DNA of 64,000 nt from Pseudomonadaceae bacterium (GTDB taxonomy: Bacteria > Pseudomonadota > Gammaproteobacteria > Pseudomonadales > Pseudomonadaceae), in the NCBI GenBank assembly GCA_900766265.1, contig CAAFUS010000018.1, positions 124,001-188,000 on the forward strand. The letters are read 5' to 3'. The translations under genes and the position numbers were made by a program. This document shows positions 16,761 through 25,097 of the stretch, piece after piece (within the stretch, counting starts at the first letter, position 1; every line of letters begins with the position of its first letter). The notes beneath the pieces were generated by a model. The model saw nothing but the letters and a program-made list of their open reading frames with translations, was not told where the DNA came from and made no database searches.

Positions 16761-17048
16761 TCAACGGCGCGCGGCCTCGACCAGTTCGATGTAGGGTTGC
16801 GCCTGGCGCTGATCGGCGATCAGCTGGACGAAGTCCTGGCCTCGGCTATCACGGGCATTGAGGTCGTACCCGGCTTCGACAAAGAATCCGAGGAATCGCT
16901 CAAAGTCATCGATGCGCAGCCCACGGTAGGCCTTGATCAGCTTGTGCAGGGAAGCAGGCGTGTCATCGGCCGGCTCCGGCTGCAGAAACAGCTTGATCGA
17001 CTCGTCACCGATTTCCTCGCCAATCACCTGCTTCTTGTCTTTGCGCAT
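16761..17048 (-). CDS. PA4642-family small protein
   Basis: A 95-residue acidic protein starting MRKDKKQVIGEEIGDESIKLF, with a helical middle (SLHKLIKAYRGLRIDDFERFLGFFVEAGYD). It matches my recollection of a Pseudomonas family named after PA4642, which sits next to the malate:quinone oxidoreductase gene in P. aeruginosa too. No function is known. The segment ALNARDSRGQDFVQLI looks like half an ankyrin-type repeat, which would be consistent with a protein-binding role (inference). Confidence 0.75.
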   Translation of the reverse strand: MRKDKKQVIGEEIGDESIKLFLQPEPADDTPASLHKLIKAYRGLRIDDFERFLGFFVEAGYDLNARDSRGQDFVQLIADQRQAQPYIELVEAARR

Positions 17049-17263
17049 GCTGCCTCCGGGGGAACGGGTCTTACGGGGCCGGCAGTTTACTCTCGCCGCG
17101 CGGCCCGCTCAACGCGATGATGAGCCTTGCGACGAAGGTCGTACGGAGAACGACTCCCGCACGGGGCGTCGATAATGCGACGATCTAAGCGATCCGGGTC
17201 AGCACCTGCGAACGCCAGGCGGCCCTATACTGGGCCATGCCGACCAGACTGGAGGGTCACCGC

Positions 17264-19003
17264 ATGTCGCTGCCACCGCTGTTTGCCGCCTGGCGCGAGG
17301 TGCTGCAGGTCGGTTATGACGGGCGCGCTCTGCGCGGCGACCTCGCCGCCGGCTTGACGGTGGGCATCATCGCCATACCGCTGGCCATGGCGCTGGCGAT
17401 TGCCGTCGGCGTTCCACCGCAGCATGGCCTCTATACCGTGCTGGTCGCCGCACCGATTATCGCGCTCACCGGAGGCTCGCGCTTCAACGTCTCCGGCCCA
17501 ACCGCCGCCTTCGTCGTCATTCTGCTACCGATCACCCAGCAGTTCGGGCTCGGCGGTCTGCTGTTGTGCACCTTGCTCGCCGGGCTGATCCTCGTTGTCC
17601 TCGGACTGCTGCGGGCGGGCCGGTTGATCAGCTTCGTGCCCTACCCTGTGATAGTCGGCTTCACCGCCGGCATCGGCATCGGCATCGCCACGCTGCAGCT
17701 CAAGGACCTGCTCGGCCTCCAGCTCGAAGCCGACCCGCGCCATTACGGCGAGCAATTGCTCCTGCTGTTTCGCGCTCTTCCCACGGTCAGCCTCGGTGAC
17801 ACACTGGTCGCCCTGCTCTGCCTGGCGACGCTGATTCTCTGGCCTCGCTGGGTCCCCCACGTGCCGGGACACCTGGCCGCCCTCACCATAGGCGCCCTGG
17901 CGGCCCTGGCGCTCGAGTCCCAGGGCGTCGCGGTTGCGACCCTGGGCGAGCGCTTTCACTACAGTCAGGGTGGCGTCGATCACCCAGGCCTCCCACCACT
18001 GCTGCCATCGTTCGACTGGCCCTGGAACCTGCCGGGCCCCGACGGGCAAGCGCTGACGCTGAGCTATGGTCTGCTACGCGAGCTGCTGGCCCCGGCGCTT
18101 GCCATCGCCATGCTCGGAGCCATTGAGTCGCTGCTCTGCGCGGTAGTATCCGACGGCATGGCCGGCACCCGACACGACCCCAACGCCGAGCTGCTCGGCC
18201 AGGGGCTGGGCAACCTGATCGCGCCACTGTTCGGTGGCATTACCGCCACCGCCGCGATCGCCCGCAGCGCCGCCAACGTTCGCGCGGGAGCGTTTTCGCC
18301 GCTGGCGGCCATCGTCCACGCCGGTGTCGTGCTGGTGGCCATCCTCTGGCTCTCGCCGCTGTTCAGCTACCTGCCGATGGCAGCGCTGGCCGCGCTGCTG
18401 CTGATGGTCGCCTGGAACATGAGCGAGGCGCCGCATGTAATGCACATCCTGCGTATCGCACCGCGAGGCGATGTGCTGGTGCTGTCGACCTGCCTGTCAC
18501 TGACGGTGCTGTTCGACATGGTGCTGGCAGTGGGGGTCGGCCTGCTGTTGGCCGCTGGGCTGTTCATCAAGCGCATGAGCGAACTGACCGATACGACGCC
18601 CTTGGCCGCCGACCGGCGAGGGCCGCTCGAGGGCCTACCGGGGTCGGTGGCCGCCTATACCATTCGCGGCCCGCTTTTCTTCGGCGCAGCGGAAAAGGCC
18701 CTGCAGGTGCTGCGCAGGTTCAATCCAGAGATCAAGATAGTGATCGTCGACATGAGCGCGGTGCCGCTGCTGGACATGACGGCCCTGGCCAGCCTGGAGA
18801 CGGTGCTGGACGACTATCGCAAACGCGGCGTGGTGATGATTCTCAGTGGCTGCAACGCCAGGGTCAGGCTCAAGCTACGCCGTGCGGGCGTACAGCGGGG
18901 CCCGGGCCTGTTCTATGCCAACGGACTGGAGCAGGCCCGGCGCAAAGCGCTGGGGCTGCTCCATAAGGTTCAACGCGCCGCCGAGGAGGGCGAGCGGCAC
19001 TGA
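17264..19003 (+). CDS. dauA: SulP-family C4-dicarboxylate transporter DauA
   Basis: A 579-residue inner-membrane SulP/SLC26 transporter: some 12-14 membrane segments (residues about 25-430) and a C-terminal STAS domain (about 450-560, IVDMSAVPLLDMTALASLE). Long strings such as GLTVGIIAIPLAMALAI, TGGSRFNVSGPTAAFVVIL and FGGITATAAIARSAANVRAG match what I recall of E. coli DauA, which takes up succinate and other C4-dicarboxylates aerobically. The ATG at 17264 is behind GGAGGG. It converges with the SDR gene. Confidence 0.82.
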   Translation: MSLPPLFAAWREVLQVGYDGRALRGDLAAGLTVGIIAIPLAMALAIAVGVPPQHGLYTVLVAAPIIALTGGSRFNVSGPTAAFVVILLPITQQFGLGGLLLCTLLAGLILVVLGLLRAGRLISFVPYPVIVGFTAGIGIGIATLQLKDLLGLQLEADPRHYGEQLLLLFRALPTVSLGDTLVALLCLATLILWPRWVPHVPGHLAALTIGALAALALESQGVAVATLGERFHYSQGGVDHPGLPPLLPSFDWPWNLPGPDGQALTLSYGLLRELLAPALAIAMLGAIESLLCAVVSDGMAGTRHDPNAELLGQGLGNLIAPLFGGITATAAIARSAANVRAGAFSPLAAIVHAGVVLVAILWLSPLFSYLPMAALAALLLMVAWNMSEAPHVMHILRIAPRGDVLVLSTCLSLTVLFDMVLAVGVGLLLAAGLFIKRMSELTDTTPLAADRRGPLEGLPGSVAAYTIRGPLFFGAAEKALQVLRRFNPEIKIVIVDMSAVPLLDMTALASLETVLDDYRKRGVVMILSGCNARVRLKLRRAGVQRGPGLFYANGLEQARRKALGLLHKVQRAAEEGERH

Positions 19004-19036
19004 GCTCGCCGCCCTGCTCGGCGCGATGAGTGCAGG

Positions 19037-19948
19037 TCAGCCGGCGTGCTTCTGCAGGTTGGCCATCATTTCCTTCAGCGCCTCAATGTTGTCCGCCGGG
19101 TGCGCCGCATTCTCGAAATTGCAGATCTGCTGCCAGCTGGCCGCCACGTCTTCGGCATCGAAACCGGCCTTCGGATCGAACCCGACACCCAGGCTGCGCT
19201 CCCAGCGCACCTTGCCCATCCAGCCGCCGCCCACCTCGAACAGGCCCGAGGTCTCCCGGCAGGCTTCACTGGCGAGATAGACCACCAGCGGGCTGACCAG
19301 CTCGGGCTTGAGCTGCTCGAAAACCTGCGGCGGGATTAGCCCCTCGGTCATGCGGGTGCCGCCGGTGGGGGCGATGGCGTTGACCAGGATGTTGTTCTTG
19401 CGGCCTTCCAGCGCCAGCGTGCGAGTCAGGCCATAGAGGCCGAGCTTGGCCATCCCGTAGTTGGACTGGCCGAAGTTGCCGTAGATGCCGGAGGTCGAGG
19501 CGGTGAAGATCACCCGGCCATAGCCCTGCTCGCGCATGAGCGGCCAGGCGGCTCGGGTCACTTTGTATGCGCCTTCGACGTGGACCCGATAGACCAGATC
19601 CCAATCGGCGTCTTCCATCTTGTGGAACGTTTTGTCGCGCAGGATGCCGGCATTGTTGACCACCACGTCGATCCGGCCGAAGGCATCGAGCGCGTGCTGC
19701 ACGATTTTCTCTCCATCGGTCACCGAATCGTGGTTGGCCACTGCGGTACCGCCAGCCTGGCGGATCTCCTCGACCACCCGATCGGCCGCCGAGGCATTGG
19801 CCCCTTCGCCCTGGGCGCTGCCGCCCAGGTCGTTGACCACCACCCGCGCGCCATGCCGGGCGAAGGCCAAGGCGTGGGCGCGGCCCAGGCCACCCCCTGC
19901 GCCGGTGATGATCACTACCTTATCGTCGAAGCGGATGGCTTCCGTCAT
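19037..19948 (-). CDS. SDR-family (3R)-hydroxyacyl-CoA dehydrogenase-like
   Basis: A 303-residue short-chain dehydrogenase. The cofactor motif TGAGGGLGRAHALAFA, the NNAG motif (VVNNAGILRD), the catalytic Ser in FTASTSGIYG and the YGMAK Tyr-Lys pair are all present. The insert DLGGSAQGEG after the Rossmann start and the C-terminal extension (about 60 residues after the core) resemble the (3R)-hydroxyacyl-CoA dehydrogenase part of peroxisomal MFE-2, so an acyl-CoA substrate is likely. It is divergent from the SLC23-like permease with 206 bp between them. Confidence 0.8.
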   Translation of the reverse strand: MTEAIRFDDKVVIITGAGGGLGRAHALAFARHGARVVVNDLGGSAQGEGANASAADRVVEEIRQAGGTAVANHDSVTDGEKIVQHALDAFGRIDVVVNNAGILRDKTFHKMEDADWDLVYRVHVEGAYKVTRAAWPLMREQGYGRVIFTASTSGIYGNFGQSNYGMAKLGLYGLTRTLALEGRKNNILVNAIAPTGGTRMTEGLIPPQVFEQLKPELVSPLVVYLASEACRETSGLFEVGGGWMGKVRWERSLGVGFDPKAGFDAEDVAASWQQICNFENAAHPADNIEALKEMMANLQKHAG

Positions 19949-20154
19949 GTGCAGGCTCCTCGAATGTCATTGGGTTCTGGATGCGCCGAGTCTCGCCTCG
20001 CGATCGGTGCCGGGCAATCACCGCGTCGCCAATGAATGGCTCGGCATAAGCATGCACCCTCGATGACGCGGCTGATTCACTGCCTGAATTGCGGATCATC
20101 GCGACCTTGCGCTGTCTGTACGCGTTGGCTAGCCAGACAACTAGGACGGATACG

Positions 20155-21534
20155 ATGAAAACCTGGAATCAGCGCGTTGACGGCGACGAAGCACCCTACA
20201 TTCCCCTGGGCCCCTTCAAGCTGCGCCTGCCCTTCGTCCACTACCGATTCGAGTGGCCGGACTACTGTCAGGGCCTGCTGATGTGCGCCGTGGATCTGGC
20301 GGCCATTCCGCTGATGACCGAGCTGCTGGGCATGCCGTTCGAAGCGGCGCTGGCCGTGGTTATCCTCAACGGCTTCCTCTACCTGTTGCACCACCTGCTT
20401 GGCGACCCGGTAGTCCCTGGCTGGATCACACCGGCGATTCCCCTGCTGATGGCCTACTGCGCAACCTTCCCGGAAGGGCCCGAGCGGGTGTTCGCCTTGA
20501 TCTCATTCCAGATTAGCCTCGGCGTGCTGTCGATATTTCTGGGGGTGACAGGATTAGCCGGCAAGGTGGTCAACTTCGTACCGGCAGCGATCAAAGCCGG
20601 GGTGATCATGGGTGCCGGGTTCGCGGCGGTTATCGCCGTGTTCAAGGAAGGCGGTCGCTTCGACGCCTTTCCATGGACCATTTCGATTGCCGTGGGTCTG
20701 GCATTCTATTTCATCTTTTCCCGCCACTTCGCCCAGCTCAAGCAGCGCAACGCCGCCTGGCGCACCTTCGGCAAGCTGGGGATATTCCCCATCATCGTAC
20801 TGGCCATCTTCGTCGCTCCTCTCTTTGGCGAGGCACCCTGGCCCAACCTCACCTGGGGATTCAGCTCACCCGACTTCGCGACACTGTTTCGCGAATACAC
20901 CGTCTTCGGCCTAGGGATGCCGCCATTGATGATGTTCGTGACCGCCCTGCCAACGGTGTTCGCGACCTACATCGTTCTGTTCGGTGACGTGCTGCAGAGC
21001 AAGGCGCTGCTCGACGAAGCCGATGGCGCACGCCCCGACGAGAAAATCGACTACAACCCCAACCGGGCGCACATGATCTTCGGCGGGCGCAACGCGCTGA
21101 TGGGCGTGATCGGCCCTGATGTGGCCATGTGTGGGCCGCTGTGGGCAGCAATGCACGTGGTCATTGTGGAGCGCTACAAGGAAGGCAAGCAGGTCATGCA
21201 TTCGATCTTCGGTGGCTCGGGCTCCTTCCGCTGGGGCACCAATACCGGCCTGCTGTTGATGCCCATCGTCAGCCTGGTGCAGCCCATTCTCGGGGTCGCC
21301 CTGGCCCTGACACTGCTTATCCAGGGCTATGTCAGCGTGCGCATCGGCATCATGGAAGCGCGCAGTCAGCGCGACCTCGGCATCGCCGGGGTGGTCGGTG
21401 CGATTCTCGCCACCAAGGGGGCGACCTGGGCATTTGCCGCGGGAATCATCCTCTGCCTTCTGATTTACGGACGACGCTTCTTCGTCGGCGAGAACGACAA
21501 GACCTTCGTCAAAGATTTGGACAAAGACCGCTGA
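20155..21534 (+). CDS. SLC23/NCS2-like membrane permease
   Basis: A 459-residue polytopic inner-membrane protein with 11-13 hydrophobic segments. It begins MKTWNQRVDGDEAPYIPLGPF and contains FVPAAIKAGVIMGAGFAAVIAVF and IGPDVAMCGPLWAAMHVVIVERY. The layout resembles the nucleobase:cation symporter 2 / SLC23 fold or a related permease; I do not recognise a closer family and the substrate is unknown. AGGACGG precedes the ATG at 20155. It is followed 88 bp later by the GDPD gene on the same strand. Confidence 0.6.
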   Translation: MKTWNQRVDGDEAPYIPLGPFKLRLPFVHYRFEWPDYCQGLLMCAVDLAAIPLMTELLGMPFEAALAVVILNGFLYLLHHLLGDPVVPGWITPAIPLLMAYCATFPEGPERVFALISFQISLGVLSIFLGVTGLAGKVVNFVPAAIKAGVIMGAGFAAVIAVFKEGGRFDAFPWTISIAVGLAFYFIFSRHFAQLKQRNAAWRTFGKLGIFPIIVLAIFVAPLFGEAPWPNLTWGFSSPDFATLFREYTVFGLGMPPLMMFVTALPTVFATYIVLFGDVLQSKALLDEADGARPDEKIDYNPNRAHMIFGGRNALMGVIGPDVAMCGPLWAAMHVVIVERYKEGKQVMHSIFGGSGSFRWGTNTGLLLMPIVSLVQPILGVALALTLLIQGYVSVRIGIMEARSQRDLGIAGVVGAILATKGATWAFAAGIILCLLIYGRRFFVGENDKTFVKDLDKDR

Positions 21535-21622
21535 ACAGCACCGCGCAGGCGCCCGCGTGCCTTGTTGCACGGCAAAACCCAGAGGCATACTCCGGCCGGA
21601 ACCTACCGGCTGGAAACCGCCC

Positions 21623-22561
21623 ATGCTGCGCTTGCTACGCTTCCTGTTCGCTCCCGCCCTGCTCATCGCGGCGGTGCTCGGCTTGCTGCTGCTGACCAGC
21701 CAGCCCGCTACCCTGCCGGGTGTACTCGCCCCGTTCGAAGGCGGCCCTCCGCTGGTCATCGCTCACCGCGGCGGCATGGGCCTGTGGCCGGAGAACAGCC
21801 TGTTCGCCTTCGAGCGGGCCACCGCCCTGGGCGTGGACATGCTGGAGATGGATGTTCACCTGTCGCGCGACGGCGAACCGGTGGTGATCCACGACGCGAC
21901 CCTCGAGCGCACCACCAACGGTTTCGGCGAGGTCGCCGAGCACGACCTCGCCGACCTGCAGGCCCTCGACGCCGGTTATCGCTGGACTGCAGACGGTGGC
22001 GAAAGCTACCCATACCGCAACCAGGGAATCGGCATCCCGACCTTTGCCGAGGTGCTCGAAGCGCTTCCGCAGATTCCCAAGGTGGTGGAGATCAAGGTTC
22101 CCGACCCTGCACTCGAAGCGCGGCTGTGCGAACAGATCATGGACAGCGGGCAGCGGGACCGGATCATCGTCGGCAGCTTTCACGATCGCAGCCTGCAACG
22201 TTTTCGCAGCTTTTGCCCGACCGTCGCGACCTCTGCCGGGGCCAGCTCGGTGCGCCTGCTGGTGTTGCTCGACCGCATCGGACTGGGCAGCCTCCTGTCG
22301 CCCAGCTACCAGCTCCTGCAGATCCCCGCACGTCACGGCGGCATTCAGGTCGCCACGCCGAGCCTGCTCGACACAGCCGCCGAGCGCGGCTTGCGCACGC
22401 AACTGTGGACCGTCAACGAACAGCCCGAAATGCAGAGACTGCTGGACATGGGCGCCAACGGCCTGATCACTGATTACCCCGACCGCGCCCTGCACCTGCT
22501 GCGCCTGCGTTACAACGCCGACGACGACCGGGCCCAGCTCGATGAAATGGAAGACGCCTGA
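21623..22561 (+). CDS. Membrane-anchored glycerophosphodiester phosphodiesterase
   Basis: A 312-residue GDPD-family enzyme with an N-terminal membrane anchor or uncleaved signal (LRFLFAPALLIAAVLGLLLL). The catalytic HRG is in VIAHRGGMGLWPENSL near residue 52, and the metal-binding EMDVHLSRDGEPVVIHD follows near 77. It should hydrolyse glycerophosphodiesters to glycerol-3-phosphate and an alcohol on the periplasmic side (inference from the anchor). The ATG at 21623 is chosen because the anchor follows immediately; the frame is open to 21557. Confidence 0.85.
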   Translation: MLRLLRFLFAPALLIAAVLGLLLLTSQPATLPGVLAPFEGGPPLVIAHRGGMGLWPENSLFAFERATALGVDMLEMDVHLSRDGEPVVIHDATLERTTNGFGEVAEHDLADLQALDAGYRWTADGGESYPYRNQGIGIPTFAEVLEALPQIPKVVEIKVPDPALEARLCEQIMDSGQRDRIIVGSFHDRSLQRFRSFCPTVATSAGASSVRLLVLLDRIGLGSLLSPSYQLLQIPARHGGIQVATPSLLDTAAERGLRTQLWTVNEQPEMQRLLDMGANGLITDYPDRALHLLRLRYNADDDRAQLDEMEDA

Positions 22562-22638
22562 CCGCAGTGGCTTGGCTGTTTTTTGACCCGTTTTGCCCAG
22601 AGCCCGCCGTATCGCCGCTGCACCGGTATTTGCTCAGG

Positions 22639-22673
22639 TTATCCACATTGCCGTCCACAGTAGACGTGGATAA
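22639..22673. repeat. DnaA box pair, copy 1 (diverged)
   Basis: TTATCCACA at 22639-22647 (perfect DnaA-box consensus) faces GTGGATAA at 22666-22673, forming an 8-bp inverted repeat with an 18-base spacer. The sequence between differs from copies 2 and 3. Confidence 0.75.
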
Positions 22674-22720
22674 ACCGCCCGAAGCTTATCGGCTGCCCCA
22701 CGATTGTCTACCAACGACTC

Positions 22721-22870
22721 TTGACCGATAGGCCCGCGATGTGCAGTCCAGAGCCCCCGCCCACTCATCGGTCAAATATTGAGCGGCCAGCGCAAGACCT
22801 AGTGGCGCCGGCCTCTCCCATTCCCACCCCAAGGTTATCCACAGAACCTTGCACAGCGATCGAGGATAAC
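22721..22870. repeat. ~195-bp repeat unit, copy 2 with DnaA box
   Basis: Begins with TTGACCGAT (22721-22729), which pairs with ATCGGTCAA (22767-22775) as a 9-bp inverted repeat. Its core at 22826-22870 holds TTATCCACA (22835-22843) and ends GGATAAC. This core is 43/45 identical to that of copy 3. Confidence 0.8.
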
Positions 22871-22915
22871 CTGCTCGACGCAGCCCATCGTTGCGCGAAT
22901 TTTCGCCCTCTCCCC

Positions 22916-23064
22916 TTGACCGAACGGCCTGCGATATGCGTCTCAGAGCTCTCCAACGCCGATGGTCAAAAACTGAGCTGCCATCTGCACGTCTACTGAC
23001 ACTAGCGGCTCGCCCGATCACCCCAAGGTTATCCACAGAACCTTGCACAGCGGTCGGGGATAAC
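22916..23064. repeat. ~195-bp repeat unit, copy 3 with DnaA box
   Basis: Starts 195 bp after copy 2 with TTGACC (22916-22921) and a matching GGTCAA (22964-22969). The core at 23020-23064 contains TTATCCACA at 23029-23037, 194 bp after the box of copy 2. Outside the inverted-repeat arm and the 45-bp core the two copies are poorly conserved. Confidence 0.8.
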
Positions 23065-23173
23065 TAATCGCGCTTTCCACAAGGCGGGCTATCGACCCGA
23101 TCAAATCGTATGGCATGCGCCAACAGGCGCAGCGGCCTAAGCTCGTTCGCACCCCCTGATTGAGGATCCGCCG

Positions 23174-23254
23174 ATGCCGTCCACCTGCCTGTTTCGCACC
23201 TTGCTTGCTGCCTATGCCTGTGCCACCTGTGGCGCTGTCACCGCCGCGCCCTAG
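23174..23254 (+). CDS. 26-residue ORF, signal-peptide-like
   Basis: An ATG preceded by GAGG eight bases upstream opens 26 codons: a short polar start, a hydrophobic run (LLAAYACATCGAV) and an end TAAP resembling a signal-peptidase site. Four cysteines are present. The TAG stop is inside the first arm of a perfect hairpin. It could be a leader peptide for the downstream gene, a remnant of an exported protein gene, or chance. Not recognised as any family. Confidence 0.3.
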   Translation: MPSTCLFRTLLAAYACATCGAVTAAP

Positions 23255-23301
23255 CGCAACTTCGGCCGTTGCGCTAGCGAGGTAACGCTTCGGGCGTTAC
23301 C
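23251..23301 (+). promoter_or_regulatory. Twin stem-loops ahead of the LOG gene
   Basis: CTAGCGCAAC (23251-23260) and GTTGCGCTAG (23268-23277) form a perfect 10-bp stem with a 7-base loop; three bases later GGTAACGC (23281-23288) and GCGTTACC (23294-23301) form an 8-bp stem with loop TTCGG. There is no T-run, so they are not classical terminators; a structured 5' leader or a DNA-level site are both possible. Confidence 0.55.
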
Positions 23302-23331
23302 CTGCCTGGCTCTTCAGCTTCGGAGTCGATC

Positions 23332-23919
23332 ATGCCCCTGCGTTCAATCTGCGTGTTCTGCGGCGCCAGCACCGGCGCCAATCCGGTCTATCGAGAGGCC
23401 GCCGTCGCCCTTGGCCAGGTTCTCGCCAGGCGTGGTATCACCCTTGTCTACGGTGGCGGCGCGGTAGGTCTGATGGGCGTCGTGGCCGATGCGGCGTTGG
23501 CCGCCGGCGGCGAAGTGATCGGTATTATTCCCCAAAGCCTGAAGGACGCCGAGATCGGCCACCAGGGCCTGACGCGCCTGGAAGTGGTGGACGGCATGCA
23601 CGCCCGCAAGGCCCGCATGGCCGAATTGTCCGACGCGTTCATCGCCCTGCCCGGAGGGCTCGGCACGCTCGAGGAGCTGTTCGAGGTCTGGACCTGGGGA
23701 CAACTGGGCTACCACGGCAAGCCACTGGGCCTGCTGGACGTGAACCACTTCTATACCAAGCTGAGCCATTTCCTCGACCACCTGGTGGAAGAAGGCTTCG
23801 TCCGCACCCACCATCGCGAGATGCTGCAGCGCAGCGAGACAGCCGAGGGCCTGCTCCAACAGCTCGAAGCCTGGGAACCGGTCGTGGTGCCCAAATGGGA
23901 CGAACGCGCACCGCGCTGA
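23332..23919 (+). CDS. LOG-family nucleotide phosphoribohydrolase (TIGR00730)
   Basis: A 195-residue LOG-family protein. It has the family motif PGGLGTLEEL near residue 106-115 with an upstream Arg in MHARKARM, as in cytokinin riboside 5'-monophosphate phosphoribohydrolases. Bacterial members release a base from AMP or related nucleotides and some affect purine turnover; a cytokinin role is not implied. The start is the ATG at 23332, after a weak AGCTTCGGAG site and the twin hairpins. The Mut7-C gene follows 40 bp later. Confidence 0.88.
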   Translation: MPLRSICVFCGASTGANPVYREAAVALGQVLARRGITLVYGGGAVGLMGVVADAALAAGGEVIGIIPQSLKDAEIGHQGLTRLEVVDGMHARKARMAELSDAFIALPGGLGTLEELFEVWTWGQLGYHGKPLGLLDVNHFYTKLSHFLDHLVEEGFVRTHHREMLQRSETAEGLLQQLEAWEPVVVPKWDERAPR

Positions 23920-23959
23920 GGCTGCAGGAACCCCGGGCGGCAGCCACGATCCCACCTTC

Positions 23960-24448
23960 ATGGAACAGCCCCGCCTGCTTGCCGATGCCATGCTCGGTGG
24001 GCTCGTGCGCTGGTTGCGCGTACTCGATTGCGACACCGCGTACGACCCCACTCTTTCCGATGCCGAACTCGTGGCGCTGGCCGCGAACGAGTCGCGCATG
24101 CTGCTGACCCGTGACCGACACCTGTTGACCTTTCTACGCCCTCGGTCGGCCCTACGTATCGACCATGACGCACCGCTTCAGCAGCTGCGCCAGGTCGTCG
24201 AGGCCTGCGCGATCACGCCGCCACCGACGCTGTTTCGTCGCTGCCTGGTCTGTAATAGCCCACTGTTGCAAGCCAGTGATGAGCAGAGGGCCAAAGCGCC
24301 CGCCTCGGCTCGTGCCTTCGCCGACCCGATGCAACACTGCCCCGGATGCGACCGCCTCTACTGGCTTGGTTCACACACCCGCCGCATGCGGTCTACCCTG
24401 GCGAAGACGCTTCCCGAATGGGCAGCACTATGGACGGAGCAGTCTTGA
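23960..24448 (+). CDS. Mut7-C RNase domain protein
   Basis: A 162-residue protein with an N-terminal PIN-like Mut7-C domain (LLADAMLGGLVRWLRVLDCD, MLLTRDRHLL with acidic residues typical of the fold) and a C-terminal zinc ribbon (RCLVCNSPL and HCPGCDRLYW). Mut7-C proteins are predicted RNases related to the C-terminal part of eukaryotic Mut-7; activity is inferred. It probably shares a transcript with the LOG gene. Confidence 0.82.
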   Translation: MEQPRLLADAMLGGLVRWLRVLDCDTAYDPTLSDAELVALAANESRMLLTRDRHLLTFLRPRSALRIDHDAPLQQLRQVVEACAITPPPTLFRRCLVCNSPLLQASDEQRAKAPASARAFADPMQHCPGCDRLYWLGSHTRRMRSTLAKTLPEWAALWTEQS

Positions 24449-24564
24449 CCGCCGCGCTTATAAACAGCGCTATTTTGTAGGTGCACAGCTGAATACTTGG
24501 TTCCCAAGGAAGTCAATTGCACATGTGGCGCACTGGCCGCCTGCAAAGCAATAGGAGAACCAAC

Positions 24565-25041
24565 ATGATGAAACCCGCCCTACTCTTGATCGTCGCCTGC
24601 CTGACTACCCTACCGTTGGCCGCTCAGGCGGACACCCTGCAATGTCAAAACCCCAGCGAAGAACAGATCGCCAAGCTGTTCGATCGCTGGAACGAGTCGC
24701 TGCAAACCGGCGATCCCAAAAAGGTTGTCGCCAACTACGCTCCAAAATCGGTGCTGCTGCCTACCGTCTCGAATACCCCTCGCCTGTCCCCCGAGTCGAA
24801 GGAGGAATACTTCCGGCATTTCCTACAGAACAAGCCAAGGGGCGAGATCATCTCGCGCTCTATCGAAATCGACTGCAACACGGCCTTCGATGCAGGTCTC
24901 TATACCTTCAGCTTCGCCAACGGCACCAGCGTCCCGGCGCGCTATACCTTCACCTACAAGTGGAACGCCGAGCGAGGTGAATGGCTGATTACCAGCCACC
25001 ACTCTTCGGCCATGCCTGAGCAGGCGCAGACAATCCATTGA
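24565..25041 (+). CDS. Exported SgcJ/EcaC-type NTF2-like protein
   Basis: A 158-residue periplasmic protein with a signal peptide (LLLIVACLTTLPLAAQAD, cleavage after AQA) and an NTF2-like domain of the SgcJ/EcaC or CaMKII-association type (IAKLFDRWNESLQTGDPKKVVANYAP and the RYTFTYKW strand with ITSHHSS). The function of such periplasmic NTF2-like proteins is not established. AGGAGA precedes the ATG at 24565. Confidence 0.78.
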   Translation: MMKPALLLIVACLTTLPLAAQADTLQCQNPSEEQIAKLFDRWNESLQTGDPKKVVANYAPKSVLLPTVSNTPRLSPESKEEYFRHFLQNKPRGEIISRSIEIDCNTAFDAGLYTFSFANGTSVPARYTFTYKWNAERGEWLITSHHSSAMPEQAQTIH

Positions 25042-25097
25042 TTGGGTTGGAACGCATCCCTGGCTTGCTGAGTGCCACGGATTGAGAAGGAGAATGC

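Larger units (their letters stand above)
22562..23331. other. 770-bp gene-free region with repeats and hairpins
   Basis: The longest stretch without a recognised gene. It contains three evenly spaced perfect DnaA boxes in partial ~195-bp repeats (22639-23064), a 26-codon ORF (23174-23254) and two adjacent UUCG-type hairpins just before the LOG-family gene (23251-23301). No tRNA, sRNA promoter or transposon fragment was recognised. Confidence 0.6.

Noticed and set aside
22639..23064. Possible CRISPR array
   Set aside because: Only two or three copies at ~195 bp spacing, with no short direct repeats or cas genes.
22639..23064. Tandem sRNA genes
   Set aside because: No terminators or convincing promoter pairs flank each unit; DnaA-box content explains the conserved core better.
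23251..23301. Integron attC site or REP element
   Set aside because: The stems lack the R-box pattern of attC and no integrase is nearby; REP status cannot be decided from one copy.
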